Notes: generated by a model not told the origin, from the letters alone. DNA of 64,000 nucleotides from Ramlibacter henchirensis (GCF_004682015.1 NZ_SMLM01000001.1:1984001-2048000), one strand, 5' to 3'; counted from the stretch's first letter, positions 39,622-49,723 are shown. Made by a program: numbers and translations.

Positions 39622-40450
39622 CGGGCCTGTCGCGGCCGAATTCGGCGCCCAGTTCGGAGGCGCGCTTGCAGGCGGCGTGCATCGCCTGCACGAAGCGGTC
39701 GGCGACACCGGACTGCTCCATCGACGTCAGCGCGGCGTGCGTCGTGCCGCCCTTGGAGGTCACGCGTTCGCGCAGCACCGACGGTGGTTCGCTCGACGCG
39801 CGTGCGAGCTCCGAAGCCCCGCAGAACGTTCCGATGGCAAGTTGCTGCGCCGTTCCGGCGGGCAGTCCCATTTCCTGACCGGCGCGGGTCATCGCTTCGA
39901 TGAAATAGAAGACATAGGCCGGACCGGAGCCGGAGAGGGCTGTGACCGCGTCGAGCTGCGCTTCGGCATCGACCCACAGTGTGGCCCCGGTGGGCGCGAG
40001 GACCTGCTCGACCAGCGCGCGATCGGGAGCGGACACGGCAGCGCGTGCGAACAAGGCCGTCATGCCGCGCCCGACCAACGCGGGTGTGTTGGGCATGGAG
40101 CGCACGATTCGCTCGGTGCCCAGCCAACGCGCCATGCTGTCCGAAGTGATGCCGGCCGCGACGCTCAGGTGCAGGGCCCCCCGGGCATGTGGCGCGACGG
40201 CGGCCGCCGCATCGCGAAAGGTCTGCGGCTTGACGGCCCACACGACGAGGTTCGCTTGCGCCAACGCGGGGCCAGCCTGCTCGCTGGCAGCCACGCCGAA
40301 ATCCCGCGAGAGCCGCTCGCGCGCCTCCGCCCACGGCTCGACCACCTGCACGCGCGCGGCGGGCAGCCCCTTCTTCAGCAGTCCGCCGAGGATGGCGGTG
40401 GCCATGTTGCCGCCGCCTACGAAGGCGATGGCCGTGTCCTGGAAGTTCAT
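39614..40450 (-). CDS. proC: Pyrroline-5-carboxylate reductase
   Basis: A 278-residue NAD(P)H enzyme making proline from pyrroline-5-carboxylate. The Rossmann motif is [15 protein letters not shown] (10-24), followed by [23 protein letters not shown], and the C-terminal signature [21 protein letters not shown] and [12 protein letters not shown]. Start ATG 40450 is set by homology. Its 3' end overlaps convergent ubiA by eight bases. It diverges from glpD across 114 bases with no clear promoter motif. Confidence 0.95.
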   Translation of the reverse strand: MNFQDTAIAFVGGGNMATAILGGLLKKGLPAARVQVVEPWAEARERLSRDFGVAASEQAGPALAQANLVVWAVKPQTFRDAAAAVAPHARGALHLSVAAGITSDSMARWLGTERIVRSMPNTPALVGRGMTALFARAAVSAPDRALVEQVLAPTGATLWVDAEAQLDAVTALSGSGPAYVFYFIEAMTRAGQEMGLPAGTAQQLAIGTFCGASELARASSEPPSVLRERVTSKGGTTHAALTSMEQSGVADRFVQAMHAACKRASELGAEFGRDRPAT

Positions 40451-40564
40451 GCGTCGTCCTGTGTTGGCTCGCCGCTTCGGTGCGGCAGGCGGGCAGTCTA
40501 GTCCTGCCGCGGAAGTCGCCCAGCCGATCGGGCCCGCGTGCACGCTGGGGGACAATCGGTCGCG

Positions 40565-42139
40565 ATGACTCGAGAAGAAACGTGGGCCCGGCTGTCGTCG
40601 GCCGGGCCCTTCGACGTGCTGGTGGTGGGGGGCGGTGCGACGGGCCTGGGCGTCGCGCTGGACGCGGCCGCACGCGGATTTTCGGTGGCGCTGCTCGAAT
40701 CGCACGACTTCGGCGGCGGCACGTCGTCGCGCGCCACCAAGCTGCTGCACGGCGGCGTGCGCTACCTGGCGCAGGGAAACATCGCGCTGGTGCGCGAGGC
40801 GCTTCACGAGCGCACTGTGCTGCTGCGCAACGCGCCGCACCTTGCGCAGCCGCTGGCCTTCGTCATGCCCTCGTACAAGCTGTGGGAGACGCCGTTCTAT
40901 GGCGCGGGCCTGAAGCTCTACGACGCGCTGGCCGGCAGGGCGGGGCTCGCGCCGACTCGCTTCCTGAGCCGCGCCGAGACGCTGCAGGCGCTTCCGACGG
41001 CGCAGCCTGCCGGCCTGAAGGGCGGGGTCGAGTACTGGGATGGCCAGTTCGACGACGCAAGGCTCGCGGTGACGCTGGCCCGCACCGCCGAAAAACAGGG
41101 CGCGGTGCTGCTCAATTACTGCGCGGTGACCGGGCTTGTGCACGAGGGCGGCCGGACCGTGGGCGTGCGCTGCGAGGACCGCGAGTCGGGCCGCAGCGGC
41201 GAGGTCCGCGGCCGCTGCGTGATCAACGCTGCCGGCGTCTGGGTCGATCACCTCCGGCAGCTCGATGGCCAGGCGCTCGGCCGGCCGGTTCGCGCGATGG
41301 TGGCCCCCAGCCAGGGGGTGCACGTCGTCGTCGACCGCAAGTTCCTGCCCGGGCGGCATGCGCTGATGGTGCCCAAGACCGCCGACGGCCGCGTGCTGTT
41401 CGGCGTGCCCTGGCTGGGCAAGGTGATCCTGGGCACGACCGACACGCCTCGCGCCGACCTGCCGCGCGAGCCGCAGCCGTTCGAGGAGGAGCTGGCGTTG
41501 ATCCTGGGCGAAGCGAAGCGGTACTTGGCGACCGCGCCGACGCTGTCGGACATTCGCAGCTTGTGGGTCGGGCTGCGGCCGCTGGTCCGGCCGAACGGCG
41601 ACGACGGGGCCGCCACCAAGTCGATCAGCCGGGAGCACACCGTGCTGGTCAGCCGCTCGGGGCTGGTCACGGTGACGGGCGGCAAGTGGACCACCTACCG
41701 CGCAATGGCCGAAGACGTGCTGGAGCGGTGCTTCGCCGCGCGGCTCCTGACGCGAGCCAAGGCGGGAGTGACCACCAACTTGAAGCTGGTCGGCGGCGAT
41801 GTCGCGCAAGGCGCCGCGGTGCCGGTGTGCGACCCGCCGGGCCTGCACGGCTACGGCTCCGAGGCGCCCCGGGTGCAGGCGCTGCCGGGCGCCGGCGCCG
41901 AACTGGGCGGCGGCCTGACGGAGGCGATGGTGCGGTTCGCCGCGCGCGAGGAATACGCCCGCACGGTGGAAGACGTGCTGGCGCGGCGCTCGCGCCTGCT
42001 GTTCCTGGACGCGGCGCTGGCGATGCGCCTCGGACCGGCGGTGGCGCGGCTGCTGCGCGAGGAAACCGGATCCGACCCGCGCGAAGTCGATTTCGCCCGG
42101 CTCGCGGCCGGCTACCTGCCCCAACGCCAGCCGGCCTGA
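40565..42139 (+). CDS. glpD: Aerobic glycerol-3-phosphate dehydrogenase
   Basis: A 524-residue FAD flavoprotein at the inner membrane that passes electrons from glycerol-3-phosphate to ubiquinone. The FAD motif is VLVVGGGATGLGVALDAAARG (about 18-38) followed by SSRATKLLHGGVRYL, with the later GRVLFGVPWLGKVILGTTDT and SGLVTVTGGKWTTYRAMAED segments. I start at ATG 40565; an upstream ATG at 40538 would add nine unconserved residues. No glpK or glpF is adjacent. Confidence 0.94.
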   Translation: MTREETWARLSSAGPFDVLVVGGGATGLGVALDAAARGFSVALLESHDFGGGTSSRATKLLHGGVRYLAQGNIALVREALHERTVLLRNAPHLAQPLAFVMPSYKLWETPFYGAGLKLYDALAGRAGLAPTRFLSRAETLQALPTAQPAGLKGGVEYWDGQFDDARLAVTLARTAEKQGAVLLNYCAVTGLVHEGGRTVGVRCEDRESGRSGEVRGRCVINAAGVWVDHLRQLDGQALGRPVRAMVAPSQGVHVVVDRKFLPGRHALMVPKTADGRVLFGVPWLGKVILGTTDTPRADLPREPQPFEEELALILGEAKRYLATAPTLSDIRSLWVGLRPLVRPNGDDGAATKSISREHTVLVSRSGLVTVTGGKWTTYRAMAEDVLERCFAARLLTRAKAGVTTNLKLVGGDVAQGAAVPVCDPPGLHGYGSEAPRVQALPGAGAELGGGLTEAMVRFAAREEYARTVEDVLARRSRLLFLDAALAMRLGPAVARLLREETGSDPREVDFARLAAGYLPQRQPA

Positions 42140-42161
42140 GCCCCGCCACCGAGGCCGAGGT

Positions 42162-42189
42162 TTGACAAAGCCTGTGGATAAGGCATAAT
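42162..42189 (+). promoter_or_regulatory. Promoter of the spc ribosomal operon
   Basis: A perfect -35 TTGACA (42162-42167) and a -10 CATAAT (42184-42189) separated by 16 bases, 22 bases after the glpD stop. Transcription would start near 42196, giving a leader of about 170 bases before rplN. Confidence 0.8.
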
Positions 42190-42363
42190 CGCGGGCTCGC
42201 CTGTTTTTGGGCGAGCTATCTGCCTTCCCGGAGGCGCCAGCAAAAGCGGAGCAATCCGCCGGCGCCGACGACAGGCCCAAGACTGACCTGATGTCCCGCC
42301 ACGGGAATCGGAGCCCAAGCCTCCGGTTCGGCGGGCCCTCGGGGAAAAGTTGGGAATACACAA
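42190..42363 (+). promoter_or_regulatory. Structured leader RNA of the spc operon
   Basis: Three strong stems fill the leader: GCTCGCC/GGCGAGC (42195-42201, 42210-42216); a nested element GGCGCC...GGCGCC (42233-42238, 42261-42266) enclosing GCGGA-GCAA-TCCGC, a GNRA-type tetraloop hairpin (42246-42259); and a 9-bp stem GAATCGGAG/CTCCGGTTC (42305-42313, 42321-42329, one G-U pair) extended by CCCGCC/GGCGGG (42295-42300, 42330-42335) across an ACGG bulge. No U-run follows. Autoregulation by a ribosomal protein of the operon is a plausible role; it is inference. Confidence 0.6.
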
Positions 42364-42732
42364 ATGATCCAGACTGAATCCCGGCTCGAAGTCGCCGACA
42401 ACACGGGCGCGAAGTCCGTGCTTTGCATCAAGGTGCTCGGTGGCTCCAAGCGTCGCTACGCCAGCGTGGGCGACATCATCAAGGTGAGCATCAAGGAAGC
42501 GGCCCCGCGCGGCCGCGTCAAGAAGGGCGAGGTCTACAGCGCCGTCGTGGTGCGCACCGCCAAGGGCATCCGCCGCGGCGACGGCTCGCTCGTGAAGTTC
42601 GACGGCAACGCCGCCGTGCTGCTCAACAACAAGCTGGAGCCGATCGGCACCCGCATCTTCGGCCCGGTGACGCGCGAGCTGCGCACCGAGCGCTTCATGA
42701 AGATCGTGTCGCTGGCGCCCGAAGTCCTCTAA
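42364..42732 (+). CDS. rplN: 50S ribosomal protein L14
   Basis: Complete 122-residue L14, starting [17 protein letters not shown], with the signature [16 protein letters not shown]. It is the first gene of the transcript: the usual upstream neighbours (rpsQ, rpmC) are not here; glpD is. AAGTTGGG-type sequence precedes the ATG only weakly, and the structured leader ends some 28 bases before it. Confidence 0.98.
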   Translation: MIQTESRLEVADNTGAKSVLCIKVLGGSKRRYASVGDIIKVSIKEAAPRGRVKKGEVYSAVVVRTAKGIRRGDGSLVKFDGNAAVLLNNKLEPIGTRIFGPVTRELRTERFMKIVSLAPEVL

Positions 42733-42744
42733 GGAACGCAAGCC

Positions 42745-43062
42745 ATGAACAAGATTCGCAAAGGCGACGAGGTCATCGTCCTCGCGGGCCGCGACAAGGG
42801 CAAGCGCGGCAAGGTCATCCTGCGCAAGGACGACGACCGCGTGGTGGTCGAGGGCATCAACCTGGTGAAGAAGCACACCAAGCCCAACCCGATGAAGGGC
42901 ACGACCGGCGGCATCGTGGAGAAGGCCATGCCGATCCACCAGTCCAACGTGGCGATCTTCAATCCCGCCACCGGCAAGGCCGACCGGGTCGGCGTCAAGG
43001 TCCAGGGCGACAAGCGCGTGCGCGTCTTCAAGTCCAGCGGCGAAGAAATCAAGGTGGCATGA
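42745..43062 (+). CDS. rplX: 50S ribosomal protein L24
   Basis: A 105-residue L24 with the KOW motif near the N-terminus ([18 protein letters not shown]). It assists early 23S rRNA folding. AAGGAA precedes the ATG. It lies 12 bases after rplN, and an ATG overlapping its stop could serve rplE. Confidence 0.97.
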   Translation: MNKIRKGDEVIVLAGRDKGKRGKVILRKDDDRVVVEGINLVKKHTKPNPMKGTTGGIVEKAMPIHQSNVAIFNPATGKADRVGVKVQGDKRVRVFKSSGEEIKVA

Positions 43063-43064
43063 CC

Positions 43065-43604
43065 ATGGCACGACTGCAGCAGCATTACCGCGAGAAGCTT
43101 GTCCCCGAGCTGACCCAGAAGTTCGGCTACAAGTCGCCGATGGAGGTCCCGCGCCTTACCAAGATCACGCTGAACATGGGCGTGAGCGAGGCGGTGGCCG
43201 ACAAGAAGGTCATGGACAACGCCGTCGGCGACCTGACCAAGATCGCCGGCCAGAAGCCCGTGGTCACCAAGGCCAAGAAGGCCATCGCCGGCTTCAAGAT
43301 CCGCGAAGGCCAGCCGATCGGCTGCATGGTCACCCTGCGCGGCGAGAAGATGTTCGAGTTCCTCGACCGTTTCGTCACCGTGGCCCTGCCGCGCGTGCGC
43401 GACTTCCGCGGCATCTCCGGCCGCGCCTTCGACGGCCGCGGCAACTACAACATCGGCGTGAAGGAACAGATCATCTTCCCCGAGATCGAGTACGACAAGG
43501 TCGACGCCCTGCGCGGCCTGAACATCAGCATCACCACCACGGCCAAGACCGACGAGGAAGCCAAGGCGCTCCTCCAGGGCTTCCGTTTCCCGTTCAAGAA
43601 CTGA
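43065..43604 (+). CDS. rplE: 50S ribosomal protein L5
   Basis: A 179-residue L5, 5S rRNA-binding, with [13 protein letters not shown] and [18 protein letters not shown]. The ATG at 43065 follows AAGGTGG at a good distance and gives the usual MARLQQHY start; an ATG at 43059 that overlaps the rplX stop is the alternative. Confidence 0.97.
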   Translation: MARLQQHYREKLVPELTQKFGYKSPMEVPRLTKITLNMGVSEAVADKKVMDNAVGDLTKIAGQKPVVTKAKKAIAGFKIREGQPIGCMVTLRGEKMFEFLDRFVTVALPRVRDFRGISGRAFDGRGNYNIGVKEQIIFPEIEYDKVDALRGLNISITTTAKTDEEAKALLQGFRFPFKN

Positions 43605-43613
43605 AGGTACATC

Positions 43614-43919
43614 GTGGCAAAAACTGCTTTGATCCAGCGCGAACTCAAGCGTGACAAGCTCGTCGCCCAGTACGCGAAGAAGTACGCGGAACTGAAGGCG
43701 ACCGCCGGCGATGTGAAGAAGAGCGAGGAAGAGCGCGCCGCCGCGCGCCTGGCCCTGCAGAAGCTGCCGCGCAACGCCAACCCGACCCGCCAGCGCAACC
43801 GCTGCGAGATCACGGGCCGCCCGCGCGGCACCTTCCGCCAGTTCGGCCTGGCCCGAAACAAGATCCGCGAGATGGCCTTCACGGGCGACATCCCGGGCGT
43901 GATCAAGGCCAGCTGGTAA
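43614..43919 (+). CDS. rpsN: 30S ribosomal protein S14
   Basis: A 101-residue S14 of the zinc-free long type: the CxxC pairs of short S14 are absent, with only one Cys in [26 protein letters not shown]. The start is GTG 43614. Standard spc position between rplE and rpsH. Confidence 0.97.
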   Translation: MAKTALIQRELKRDKLVAQYAKKYAELKATAGDVKKSEEERAAARLALQKLPRNANPTRQRNRCEITGRPRGTFRQFGLARNKIREMAFTGDIPGVIKASW

Positions 43920-43939
43920 GCGGCGAGGAGAGACAAGAC

Positions 43940-44335
43940 ATGAGCATGAGTGATCCCATCGCCGACCTGCTGACCCGCATCCGCAACGCGCAGATGGTGG
44001 CCAAGCCGTCGGTGAGCGTGCCGGCGTCCAACCTCAAGGTCGCGATCGCCCAGGTCCTGAAGGACGAGGGCTACATCGACGGTTTCGAGGTCAAGAAGGA
44101 CGGCAACAAGAGCGAGCTCGAGATCTCGCTGAAGTACTACGCCGGCCGTCCCGTCATCGAGCGCATCGAGCGCGTCAGCCGCCCCGGCCTGCGCATCTAC
44201 AAGGGCCGCAACGCCATTCCGCAGGTGCAGAACGGCCTGGGCGTCGCCATCGTCACCACCCCCAAGGGCGTGATGACCGACCGCAAGGCGCGCGCCAGCG
44301 GCGTGGGCGGCGAAGTGCTGTGCTACGTGGCCTAA
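43940..44335 (+). CDS. rpsH: 30S ribosomal protein S8
   Basis: A 131-residue S8, beginning [18 protein letters not shown], with the C-terminal [21 protein letters not shown]. In E. coli S8 represses the spc operon by binding mRNA at rplE; whether that site is preserved here was not determined. AGGAGA precedes the start. Confidence 0.97.
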   Translation: MSMSDPIADLLTRIRNAQMVAKPSVSVPASNLKVAIAQVLKDEGYIDGFEVKKDGNKSELEISLKYYAGRPVIERIERVSRPGLRIYKGRNAIPQVQNGLGVAIVTTPKGVMTDRKARASGVGGEVLCYVA

Positions 44336-44351
44336 AGGGAAGGAACAGGAA

Positions 44352-44885
44352 ATGTCCCGAGTAGGAAAGATGCCGGTCGCCGTCCCGCAGGGCGTGGACG
44401 TGCAGATCAAGGACGACCAGATCAGCGTCAAGGGCACGGGCGGCACGCTGTCGCTCGCGCAGAACGCGCTGGTCAAGGTGAGCAGCAAGGACGGCAAGCT
44501 GTCGTTCGAGCCGGCCGACGAATCGCGCGAAGCCAACGCCATGAGCGGCACCATGCGTCAGCTGGTGAACAACATGGTGCTGGGCGTCACCAAGGGCTTC
44601 GAGAAGAAGCTGAGCCTGGTGGGCGTGGGCTACAAGGCCACCGCGCAGGGCGCCAAGCTGAACCTGTCGGTGGGCTATTCGCACCCCGTCAACAAGGACA
44701 TGCCCGCGGGCATCACCGTGCAGACGCCGGCGCCCACCGAGATCGTGGTCAAGGGCGCCGACCGCCAGAAGGTCGGCCAGGTTGCCGCCGAGATCCGAGC
44801 CATCCGTCCGCCCGAGCCTTACAAGGGCAAGGGGATCCGTTACGCGGACGAGAAGATCGTGATCAAGGAAACCAAGAAGAAGTAA
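44352..44885 (+). CDS. rplF: 50S ribosomal protein L6
   Basis: A 177-residue L6 with the two repeated domains and the C-terminal signature [21 protein letters not shown] precedes the ATG, 16 bases after rpsH. Confidence 0.97.
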   Translation: MSRVGKMPVAVPQGVDVQIKDDQISVKGTGGTLSLAQNALVKVSSKDGKLSFEPADESREANAMSGTMRQLVNNMVLGVTKGFEKKLSLVGVGYKATAQGAKLNLSVGYSHPVNKDMPAGITVQTPAPTEIVVKGADRQKVGQVAAEIRAIRPPEPYKGKGIRYADEKIVIKETKKK

Positions 44886-44895
44886 GGAGCGGACG

Positions 44896-45261
44896 ATGTT
44901 GAACAAGAAAGAGCAGCGCCTCCGCCGGTCCCGCCAGACCCGCATCCGCATCGCCACGCAGGGCGTTGCCCGGCTGACGATCAACCGCACGAACCTGCAC
45001 ATCTACGCCCAGGTCATCTCCGACGACGGCAGCAAGGTCCTGGCCGCCGCGTCGACGGCCCAGGCCGACCTGCGCAAGGAGCTGGGCGGCTCGGGCAAGG
45101 GCGGCAACACCGCCGCGGCCCAGCGCGTGGGCAAGCTGATCGCCGAGCGCGCCAAGGCCGCGGGCGTCGAGCAGGTCGCATTCGACCGCTCGGGCTTTGC
45201 CTACCACGGCCGCGTCAAGGCGCTGGCCGATGCCGCCCGTGAAGCGGGCCTGCAGTTCTAA
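44896..45261 (+). CDS. rplR: 50S ribosomal protein L18
   Basis: A 121-residue L18, 5S rRNA-binding, with the basic N-terminus [16 protein letters not shown] and the C-terminal [21 protein letters not shown]. Ten bases after rplF, with AAGGAG upstream. Confidence 0.97.
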   Translation: MLNKKEQRLRRSRQTRIRIATQGVARLTINRTNLHIYAQVISDDGSKVLAAASTAQADLRKELGGSGKGGNTAAAQRVGKLIAERAKAAGVEQVAFDRSGFAYHGRVKALADAAREAGLQF

Positions 45262-45279
45262 CGGACACGGATACTGAAC

Positions 45280-45801
45280 ATGGCAAAGATTCAAGCGAAC
45301 CGGCAGGCTGAGGGTCCGGAGGACGGCCTCAGGGAAAAGATGATCGCGGTGAACCGCGTCACCAAGGTGGTCAAGGGCGGCCGGATTCTCGGTTTCGCCG
45401 CGCTGACCGTCGTGGGCGATGGCGACGGCCGCGTCGGCATGGGCAAGGGCAAGTCCAAGGAAGTGCCCGCGGCCGTGCAGAAGGCCATGGAAGAGGCCCG
45501 CCGCAACATGCGCAAGGTGTCGCTCAAGAACGGCACGCTGCACCACAACGTGGTCGGCCGCCACGGCGCCGCGCACGTGATCATGGCGCCGGCCCCCAAG
45601 GGCACCGGCATCATCGCCGGCGGCCCGATGCGCGCGGTGTTCGAAGTCATGGGCATCACCGACATCGTGGCCAAGAGCCATGGTTCGACCAACCCGTACA
45701 ACATGGTCCGGGCGACCCTCGACGCGCTGAAGAACTCCACCACACCCTCGGAAGTGGCGGCCAAGCGCGGCAAGTCGGTCGAAGACCTGTTCGCCGCCTG
45801 A
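45280..45801 (+). CDS. rpsE: 30S ribosomal protein S5
   Basis: A 173-residue S5 with the dsRNA-binding-like N-domain ([19 protein letters not shown]) and [19 protein letters not shown], and the C-terminal [18 protein letters not shown]. Decoding-fidelity protein of the small subunit. Confidence 0.97.
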   Translation: MAKIQANRQAEGPEDGLREKMIAVNRVTKVVKGGRILGFAALTVVGDGDGRVGMGKGKSKEVPAAVQKAMEEARRNMRKVSLKNGTLHHNVVGRHGAAHVIMAPAPKGTGIIAGGPMRAVFEVMGITDIVAKSHGSTNPYNMVRATLDALKNSTTPSEVAAKRGKSVEDLFAA

Positions 45802-45818
45802 GCGAAGGAACGAACGAC

Positions 45819-46004
45819 ATGGCGACCCAACAAAACACGGTCAAGGTGCAGCTGGTGCGCAGCCCCATCGGCACCAAGGAATCGCATCGCGCCACGGTGC
45901 GCGGTCTGGGCCTGCGCAAGCTCAACTCGGTCTCCGAGCTGCAGGACACGCCGGCGGTGCGCGGGATGATCAACAAGATCAGCTACCTGGTGAAGGTGCT
46001 CTGA
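45819..46004 (+). CDS. rpmD: 50S ribosomal protein L30
   Basis: A 61-residue L30 ([24 protein letters not shown]). GAAGGAA lies upstream. One base separates its stop from the rplO start. Confidence 0.96.
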   Translation: MATQQNTVKVQLVRSPIGTKESHRATVRGLGLRKLNSVSELQDTPAVRGMINKISYLVKVL

Positions 46005-46005
46005 C

Positions 46006-46437
46006 ATGGAACTGAACAACCTCAAGTCCGCCCCGGGCGCCCGCAAGGCGCGCCGCCGCGTCGGACGCGGCATCGGCTCGGGCCTGGGCAAGACCGCGGG
46101 CCGCGGCCACAAGGGCCAGAAGTCCCGCGCCGGCGGCTATCACAAGGTCGGCTTCGAAGGCGGCCAGATGCCGCTGCAGCGCCGCCTGCCCAAGCGCGGC
46201 TTCAAGTCGCAGTCGCTCAAGTTCAACGGTGAGGTCACGCTGACCTCGCTGGAGAAGCTGGGCGCGGCAGAAGTCGACCTGCTCACGCTGAAGCAGGCCG
46301 GCCTGGTCGGCGAAATGATCAAGAACGTCAAGGTCATCAAGTCCGGCGAGCTCAAGCGCGCCGTCAAGCTGACCGGCATCGGCGCGACCGCCGGGGCCAA
46401 GGCCGCCATCGAGGCGGCTGGCGGCAGCCTGGCCTGA
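46006..46437 (+). CDS. rplO: 50S ribosomal protein L15
   Basis: A 143-residue L15 with the Gly/Arg-rich N-terminus ([28 protein letters not shown], seen in part) and the C-terminal domain ending [10 protein letters not shown]. Its start one base after rpmD suggests coupling. Confidence 0.97.
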   Translation: MELNNLKSAPGARKARRRVGRGIGSGLGKTAGRGHKGQKSRAGGYHKVGFEGGQMPLQRRLPKRGFKSQSLKFNGEVTLTSLEKLGAAEVDLLTLKQAGLVGEMIKNVKVIKSGELKRAVKLTGIGATAGAKAAIEAAGGSLA

Positions 46438-46460
46438 CGCGCACGAACGGAAGCACGAAG

Positions 46461-47780
46461 TTGGCGACGAACGCAGCCCAACTCGCGAAGACCGGCAAGT
46501 TCGGCGACCTGCGCCGGCGGCTGGTCTTCCTGCTGCTCGCGCTGGTGGTCTACCGCATCGGCGCGCACATCCCCGTGCCCGGCATCGACCCGGGACAGCT
46601 CCAGCAGCTGTTCAAGGGCCAGCAGGGCGGCATCCTGAGCCTGTTCAACATGTTCTCGGGTGGCGCTCTGTCGCGGTTCACGGTGTTCGCGCTGGGGATC
46701 ATGCCGTACATCTCGGCCTCCATCATCATGCAGCTGCTCACGTACGTGGTCCCCACGTTCGAGCAGCTGAAGAAGGAGGGCGAGGCCGGCCGCCGCAAGA
46801 TCACGCAGTACACGCGCTACGGCACCCTGGGCCTGGCTCTTTTCCAGTCGCTGGGCATCGCGCTGGCGCTGGAAGGCTCGCCGGGCCTGGTGATCCAGCC
46901 GGGCTTCGGCTTCCGCATGACCGCGGTGGTCAGCCTCACGGCCGGCACCATGTTCCTGATGTGGCTGGGCGAACAGATCACCGAGCGCGGGCTGGGCAAC
47001 GGCATCTCGATCCTGATCTTCGCCGGCATCGCCGCGGGACTGCCCAGCGCCATCGGCGGCCTGCTGGAGCTGGTGCGCACGGGTGCGATGAGCATCCTGA
47101 TCGCCATCTTCATCGTGGTCGTCGTCGGGCTGGTCACCTACGCTGTGGTGTTCATCGAGCGGGGGCAGAGAAAGATCCTGGTCAACTACGCGCGGCGACA
47201 GGTCGGCAACAAGGTCTACGGCGGCCAGTCGTCGCACCTGCCGCTGAAGCTGAACATGGCCGGCGTGATCCCGCCGATCTTCGCGTCGTCGATCATCCTG
47301 CTGCCCGCCACGGTGGTGAGCTGGTTCTCGACCGGCGATTCCATGCGCTGGCTGCGGGACCTGGCCTCGACCCTTTCGCCGGGCCAGCCGATCTACGTGA
47401 TGCTGTACGCGGCCGCGATCGTGTTCTTCTGCTTCTTCTACACGGCGCTCGTGTTCAACAGCCGCGAGACCGCCGACAACCTGAAGAAGAGCGGCGCCTT
47501 CATCCCGGGCATCCGCCCGGGCGACCAGACGGCGCGCTACATCGACAAGATCCTGCTGCGCCTGACGCTGGCCGGTGCGGTGTACATCACCATCGTGTGC
47601 CTGCTGCCCGAGTTCCTGATCCTGAAATACAACGTGCCGTTCTATTTCGGGGGCACCTCGCTGCTGATCATCGTGGTGGTCACGATGGACTTCATGGCCC
47701 AGGTGCAGAACTACATGATGAGCCAGCAGTACGAGTCGCTGCTGAAGAAGGCGAACTTCAAGACTTCACTCGGCGGTTGA
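46461..47780 (+). CDS. secY: Protein translocase subunit SecY
   Basis: A 439-residue channel subunit of the Sec translocon with ten transmembrane helices. It shows [18 protein letters not shown] (helix 2), [17 protein letters not shown] and the cytoplasmic loop with [22 protein letters not shown]. The start is TTG 46461, which gives the expected N-terminus ([19 protein letters not shown]); no ATG or GTG fits better. Confidence 0.97.
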   Translation: MATNAAQLAKTGKFGDLRRRLVFLLLALVVYRIGAHIPVPGIDPGQLQQLFKGQQGGILSLFNMFSGGALSRFTVFALGIMPYISASIIMQLLTYVVPTFEQLKKEGEAGRRKITQYTRYGTLGLALFQSLGIALALEGSPGLVIQPGFGFRMTAVVSLTAGTMFLMWLGEQITERGLGNGISILIFAGIAAGLPSAIGGLLELVRTGAMSILIAIFIVVVVGLVTYAVVFIERGQRKILVNYARRQVGNKVYGGQSSHLPLKLNMAGVIPPIFASSIILLPATVVSWFSTGDSMRWLRDLASTLSPGQPIYVMLYAAAIVFFCFFYTALVFNSRETADNLKKSGAFIPGIRPGDQTARYIDKILLRLTLAGAVYITIVCLLPEFLILKYNVPFYFGGTSLLIIVVVTMDFMAQVQNYMMSQQYESLLKKANFKTSLGG

Positions 47781-47786
47781 CGGGAG

Positions 47787-48005
47787 ATGGCCAAGGACGA
47801 CGTGATCCAGATGCAGGGGGAGGTGGTCGAAAACCTTCCCAACGCCACCTTCCGGGTGAAGCTGGAAAACGGGCACGTGGTGCTCGGGCACATCTCCGGA
47901 AAGATGCGCATGCACTACATCCGCATCCTGCCGGGTGACAAGGTCACCGTTGAATTGACGCCCTACGACTTGTCCAGGGCACGCATCGTGTTCCGGGCCA
48001 AGTAA
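47787..48005 (+). CDS. infA: Translation initiation factor IF-1
   Basis: A 72-residue OB-fold IF-1 ([40 protein letters not shown] in part). Six bases after secY, before rpmJ, the usual betaproteobacterial order. Confidence 0.97.
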   Translation: MAKDDVIQMQGEVVENLPNATFRVKLENGHVVLGHISGKMRMHYIRILPGDKVTVELTPYDLSRARIVFRAK

Positions 48006-48035
48006 GGCGCGGGGAAAGCTTTAGGAGAAAGACAA

Positions 48036-48149
48036 ATGAGAGTTTCGGCTTCCGTCAAGAAGATCTGCCGCAACTGCAAGATCATCCGCCGCAAGGGCGT
48101 CGTGCGCGTGATCTGCACCGATCCGCGCCACAAGCAGCGCCAGGGCTGA
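48036..48149 (+). CDS. rpmJ: 50S ribosomal protein L36
   Basis: A 37-residue L36 read directly from the sequence: [20 protein letters not shown] followed by a tail ending HKQRQG. The zinc ligands are C11, C14, C27 and H32, so it is the zinc-binding form. TAGGAGA lies upstream of the ATG. Confidence 0.97.
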   Translation: MRVSASVKKICRNCKIIRRKGVVRVICTDPRHKQRQG

Positions 48150-48176
48150 GCCAACAGGACAGGTTAAGGAAAAGAC

Positions 48177-48542
48177 ATGGCACGTATCGCCGGCATCAAC
48201 ATTCCGCCGCACCAGCACGCCGAGATCGGTCTGACGGCCATCTTCGGCATCGGCCGCACCCGCGCCCGCAAGATCTGCGAGGCCTGCGGCATTGCGTATT
48301 CCAAGAAGGTCAAGGACCTGTCGGACGCCGACCTCGAGAAGATCCGCGACCAGATCGGCAAGATCACGATCGAGGGCGACCTGCGCCGCGAGACCACGAT
48401 GAACATCAAGCGTCTGATGGACATCGGCTGCTACCGGGGCTTCCGCCACCGCCGCGGCCTGCCGCTGCGCGGCCAGCGCACGCGCACCAACGCCCGCACC
48501 CGCAAGGGTCCGCGCAAGGCTGCGCAGGCGCTCAAGAAATAA
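48177..48542 (+). CDS. rpsM: 30S ribosomal protein S13
   Basis: A 121-residue S13, first gene of the alpha-operon part ([25 protein letters not shown]), with the basic tail [19 protein letters not shown]. No separate promoter is obvious in the 27-base gap after rpmJ, so the spc and alpha genes are probably read together. Confidence 0.97.
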   Translation: MARIAGINIPPHQHAEIGLTAIFGIGRTRARKICEACGIAYSKKVKDLSDADLEKIRDQIGKITIEGDLRRETTMNIKRLMDIGCYRGFRHRRGLPLRGQRTRTNARTRKGPRKAAQALKK

Positions 48543-48560
48543 CCGGGAAAGAGAACAGAC

Positions 48561-48965
48561 ATGGCCAAGGCTCCCGTCAACAACGCCGCGCAGCGAGTGC
48601 GCAAGAAGGTCCGCAAGAACGTGTCCGACGGCGTCGCGCACGTGCACGCGTCCTTCAACAACACCATCATCACGATCACCGACCGCCAGGGCAACGCGCT
48701 CTCCTGGGCGTCTTCCGGCGGCCAGGGCTTCAAGGGCTCGCGCAAGTCCACGCCGTTCGCCGCCCAGGTGGCCTCGGAAGTGGCCGGCCGCGCCGCGATC
48801 GAGCAGGGCATCAAGAACCTGGACGTCGAGATCAAGGGTCCCGGCCCGGGTCGCGAGTCCTCGGTGCGCGCGCTGGCCGCGTTGGGCATCCGCATCACGT
48901 CGATCTCCGACGTGACGCCGGTGCCGCACAACGGCTGCCGCCCGCAGAAGCGCCGCCGGATCTAA
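48561..48965 (+). CDS. rpsK: 30S ribosomal protein S11
   Basis: A 134-residue S11 with [19 protein letters not shown] and the C-terminal signature [20 protein letters not shown]. It follows rpsM by 18 bases and is followed by a hairpin-rich 91-base gap before rpsD. Confidence 0.97.
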   Translation: MAKAPVNNAAQRVRKKVRKNVSDGVAHVHASFNNTIITITDRQGNALSWASSGGQGFKGSRKSTPFAAQVASEVAGRAAIEQGIKNLDVEIKGPGPGRESSVRALAALGIRITSISDVTPVPHNGCRPQKRRRI

Positions 48966-48990
48966 GGTTTTCGTTCAACCAAGCCCACTG

Positions 48991-49033
48991 CCACCAGCCC
49001 ACGGCTGATGGCTCCCGCGGCAACAGGCCGCGG
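48991..49033 (+). promoter_or_regulatory. Tandem hairpins in the rpsK-rpsD gap
   Basis: CCACCAGCC/GGCTGATGG (48991-48999, 49003-49011; one mismatch, 3-base loop) is followed at once by CCGCGG-N7-CCGCGG (49015-49020, 49028-49033). The second ends 23 bases before the rpsD GTG. The gap is longer than others in the operon. S4 is the known autoregulator of alpha operons, so an S4 target is a reasonable guess. Confidence 0.5.
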
Positions 49034-49056
49034 CAGATGAAGCAAAGGAAAGACAA

Positions 49057-49680
49057 GTGGCACGTTATCTCGGCCCCAAGGCCAAACTCTCCCGCCGCGA
49101 AGGCACGGACCTGTTCCTCAAGAGCGCCCGCCGCTCGATCAGCGACAAGGCCAAGTTCGACTCCAAGCCCGGCCAGCATGGCCGCACCTCGGGCCAGCGC
49201 ACCAGCGACTTCGGCCTGCAGCTGCGCGAGAAGCAGAAGGTCAAGCGCATGTACGGCGTGCTGGAAAAGCAGTTCCGCCGCTACTTCGAAGAGGCCAACC
49301 GCCGCAAGGGCAACTCCGGCGCGAACCTGCTGTTCCTGCTCGAGTGCCGCCTGGACAACGTGGTCTATCGCATGGGCTTCGGCTCCACCCGCGCCGAAGC
49401 GCGCCAGCTGGTCAGCCACAAGGCGATCACGGTCAACGGCCAGCCGGTCAACATCCCGTCGTTCCTGGTCAAGGCGGGCGACGTGGTCGCCGTGCGCGAC
49501 AAGTCCAAGAAGCAGAACCGCGTGGTCGAGGCACTGCAGCTGGCGCAGCAAGTCGGCATCCCGGCATGGGTGGAAGTCAACGCCGACAAGGCCGAAGGCA
49601 CGTTCAAGAAGGTGCCGGACCGCGACGAATTCGGCGCCGACATCAACGAATCGCTGATCGTTGAGCTGTACTCGCGTTAA
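49057..49680 (+). CDS. rpsD: 30S ribosomal protein S4
   Basis: A 207-residue S4 ([20 protein letters not shown]) with the S4 RNA-binding domain in [28 protein letters not shown] (seen in part). The start is GTG 49057 after AAAGGAAAG. It nucleates 30S assembly and represses the alpha operon in E. coli. Confidence 0.97.
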   Translation: MARYLGPKAKLSRREGTDLFLKSARRSISDKAKFDSKPGQHGRTSGQRTSDFGLQLREKQKVKRMYGVLEKQFRRYFEEANRRKGNSGANLLFLLECRLDNVVYRMGFGSTRAEARQLVSHKAITVNGQPVNIPSFLVKAGDVVAVRDKSKKQNRVVEALQLAQQVGIPAWVEVNADKAEGTFKKVPDRDEFGADINESLIVELYSR

Positions 49681-49700
49681 AGCGAGCACCCAAAAGGAAA

Positions 49701-49723
49701 ACGAGGCTGCCGTGCAGCCTCGT
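49701..49723 (+). promoter_or_regulatory. Hairpin between rpsD and rpoA
   Basis: A perfect 10-bp stem ACGAGGCTGC (49701-49710) and GCAGCCTCGT (49714-49723) with a CGT loop, preceded by AGGAAA, 21 bases after the rpsD stop. A short T run (49733-49738) lies nine bases further on. A near copy lies after rpoA. A second hairpin, TTGCGG-GGCA-CCGCAA (49749-49764), stands between it and rpoA. It looks like a weak or partial terminator or a processing site. Confidence 0.55.
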
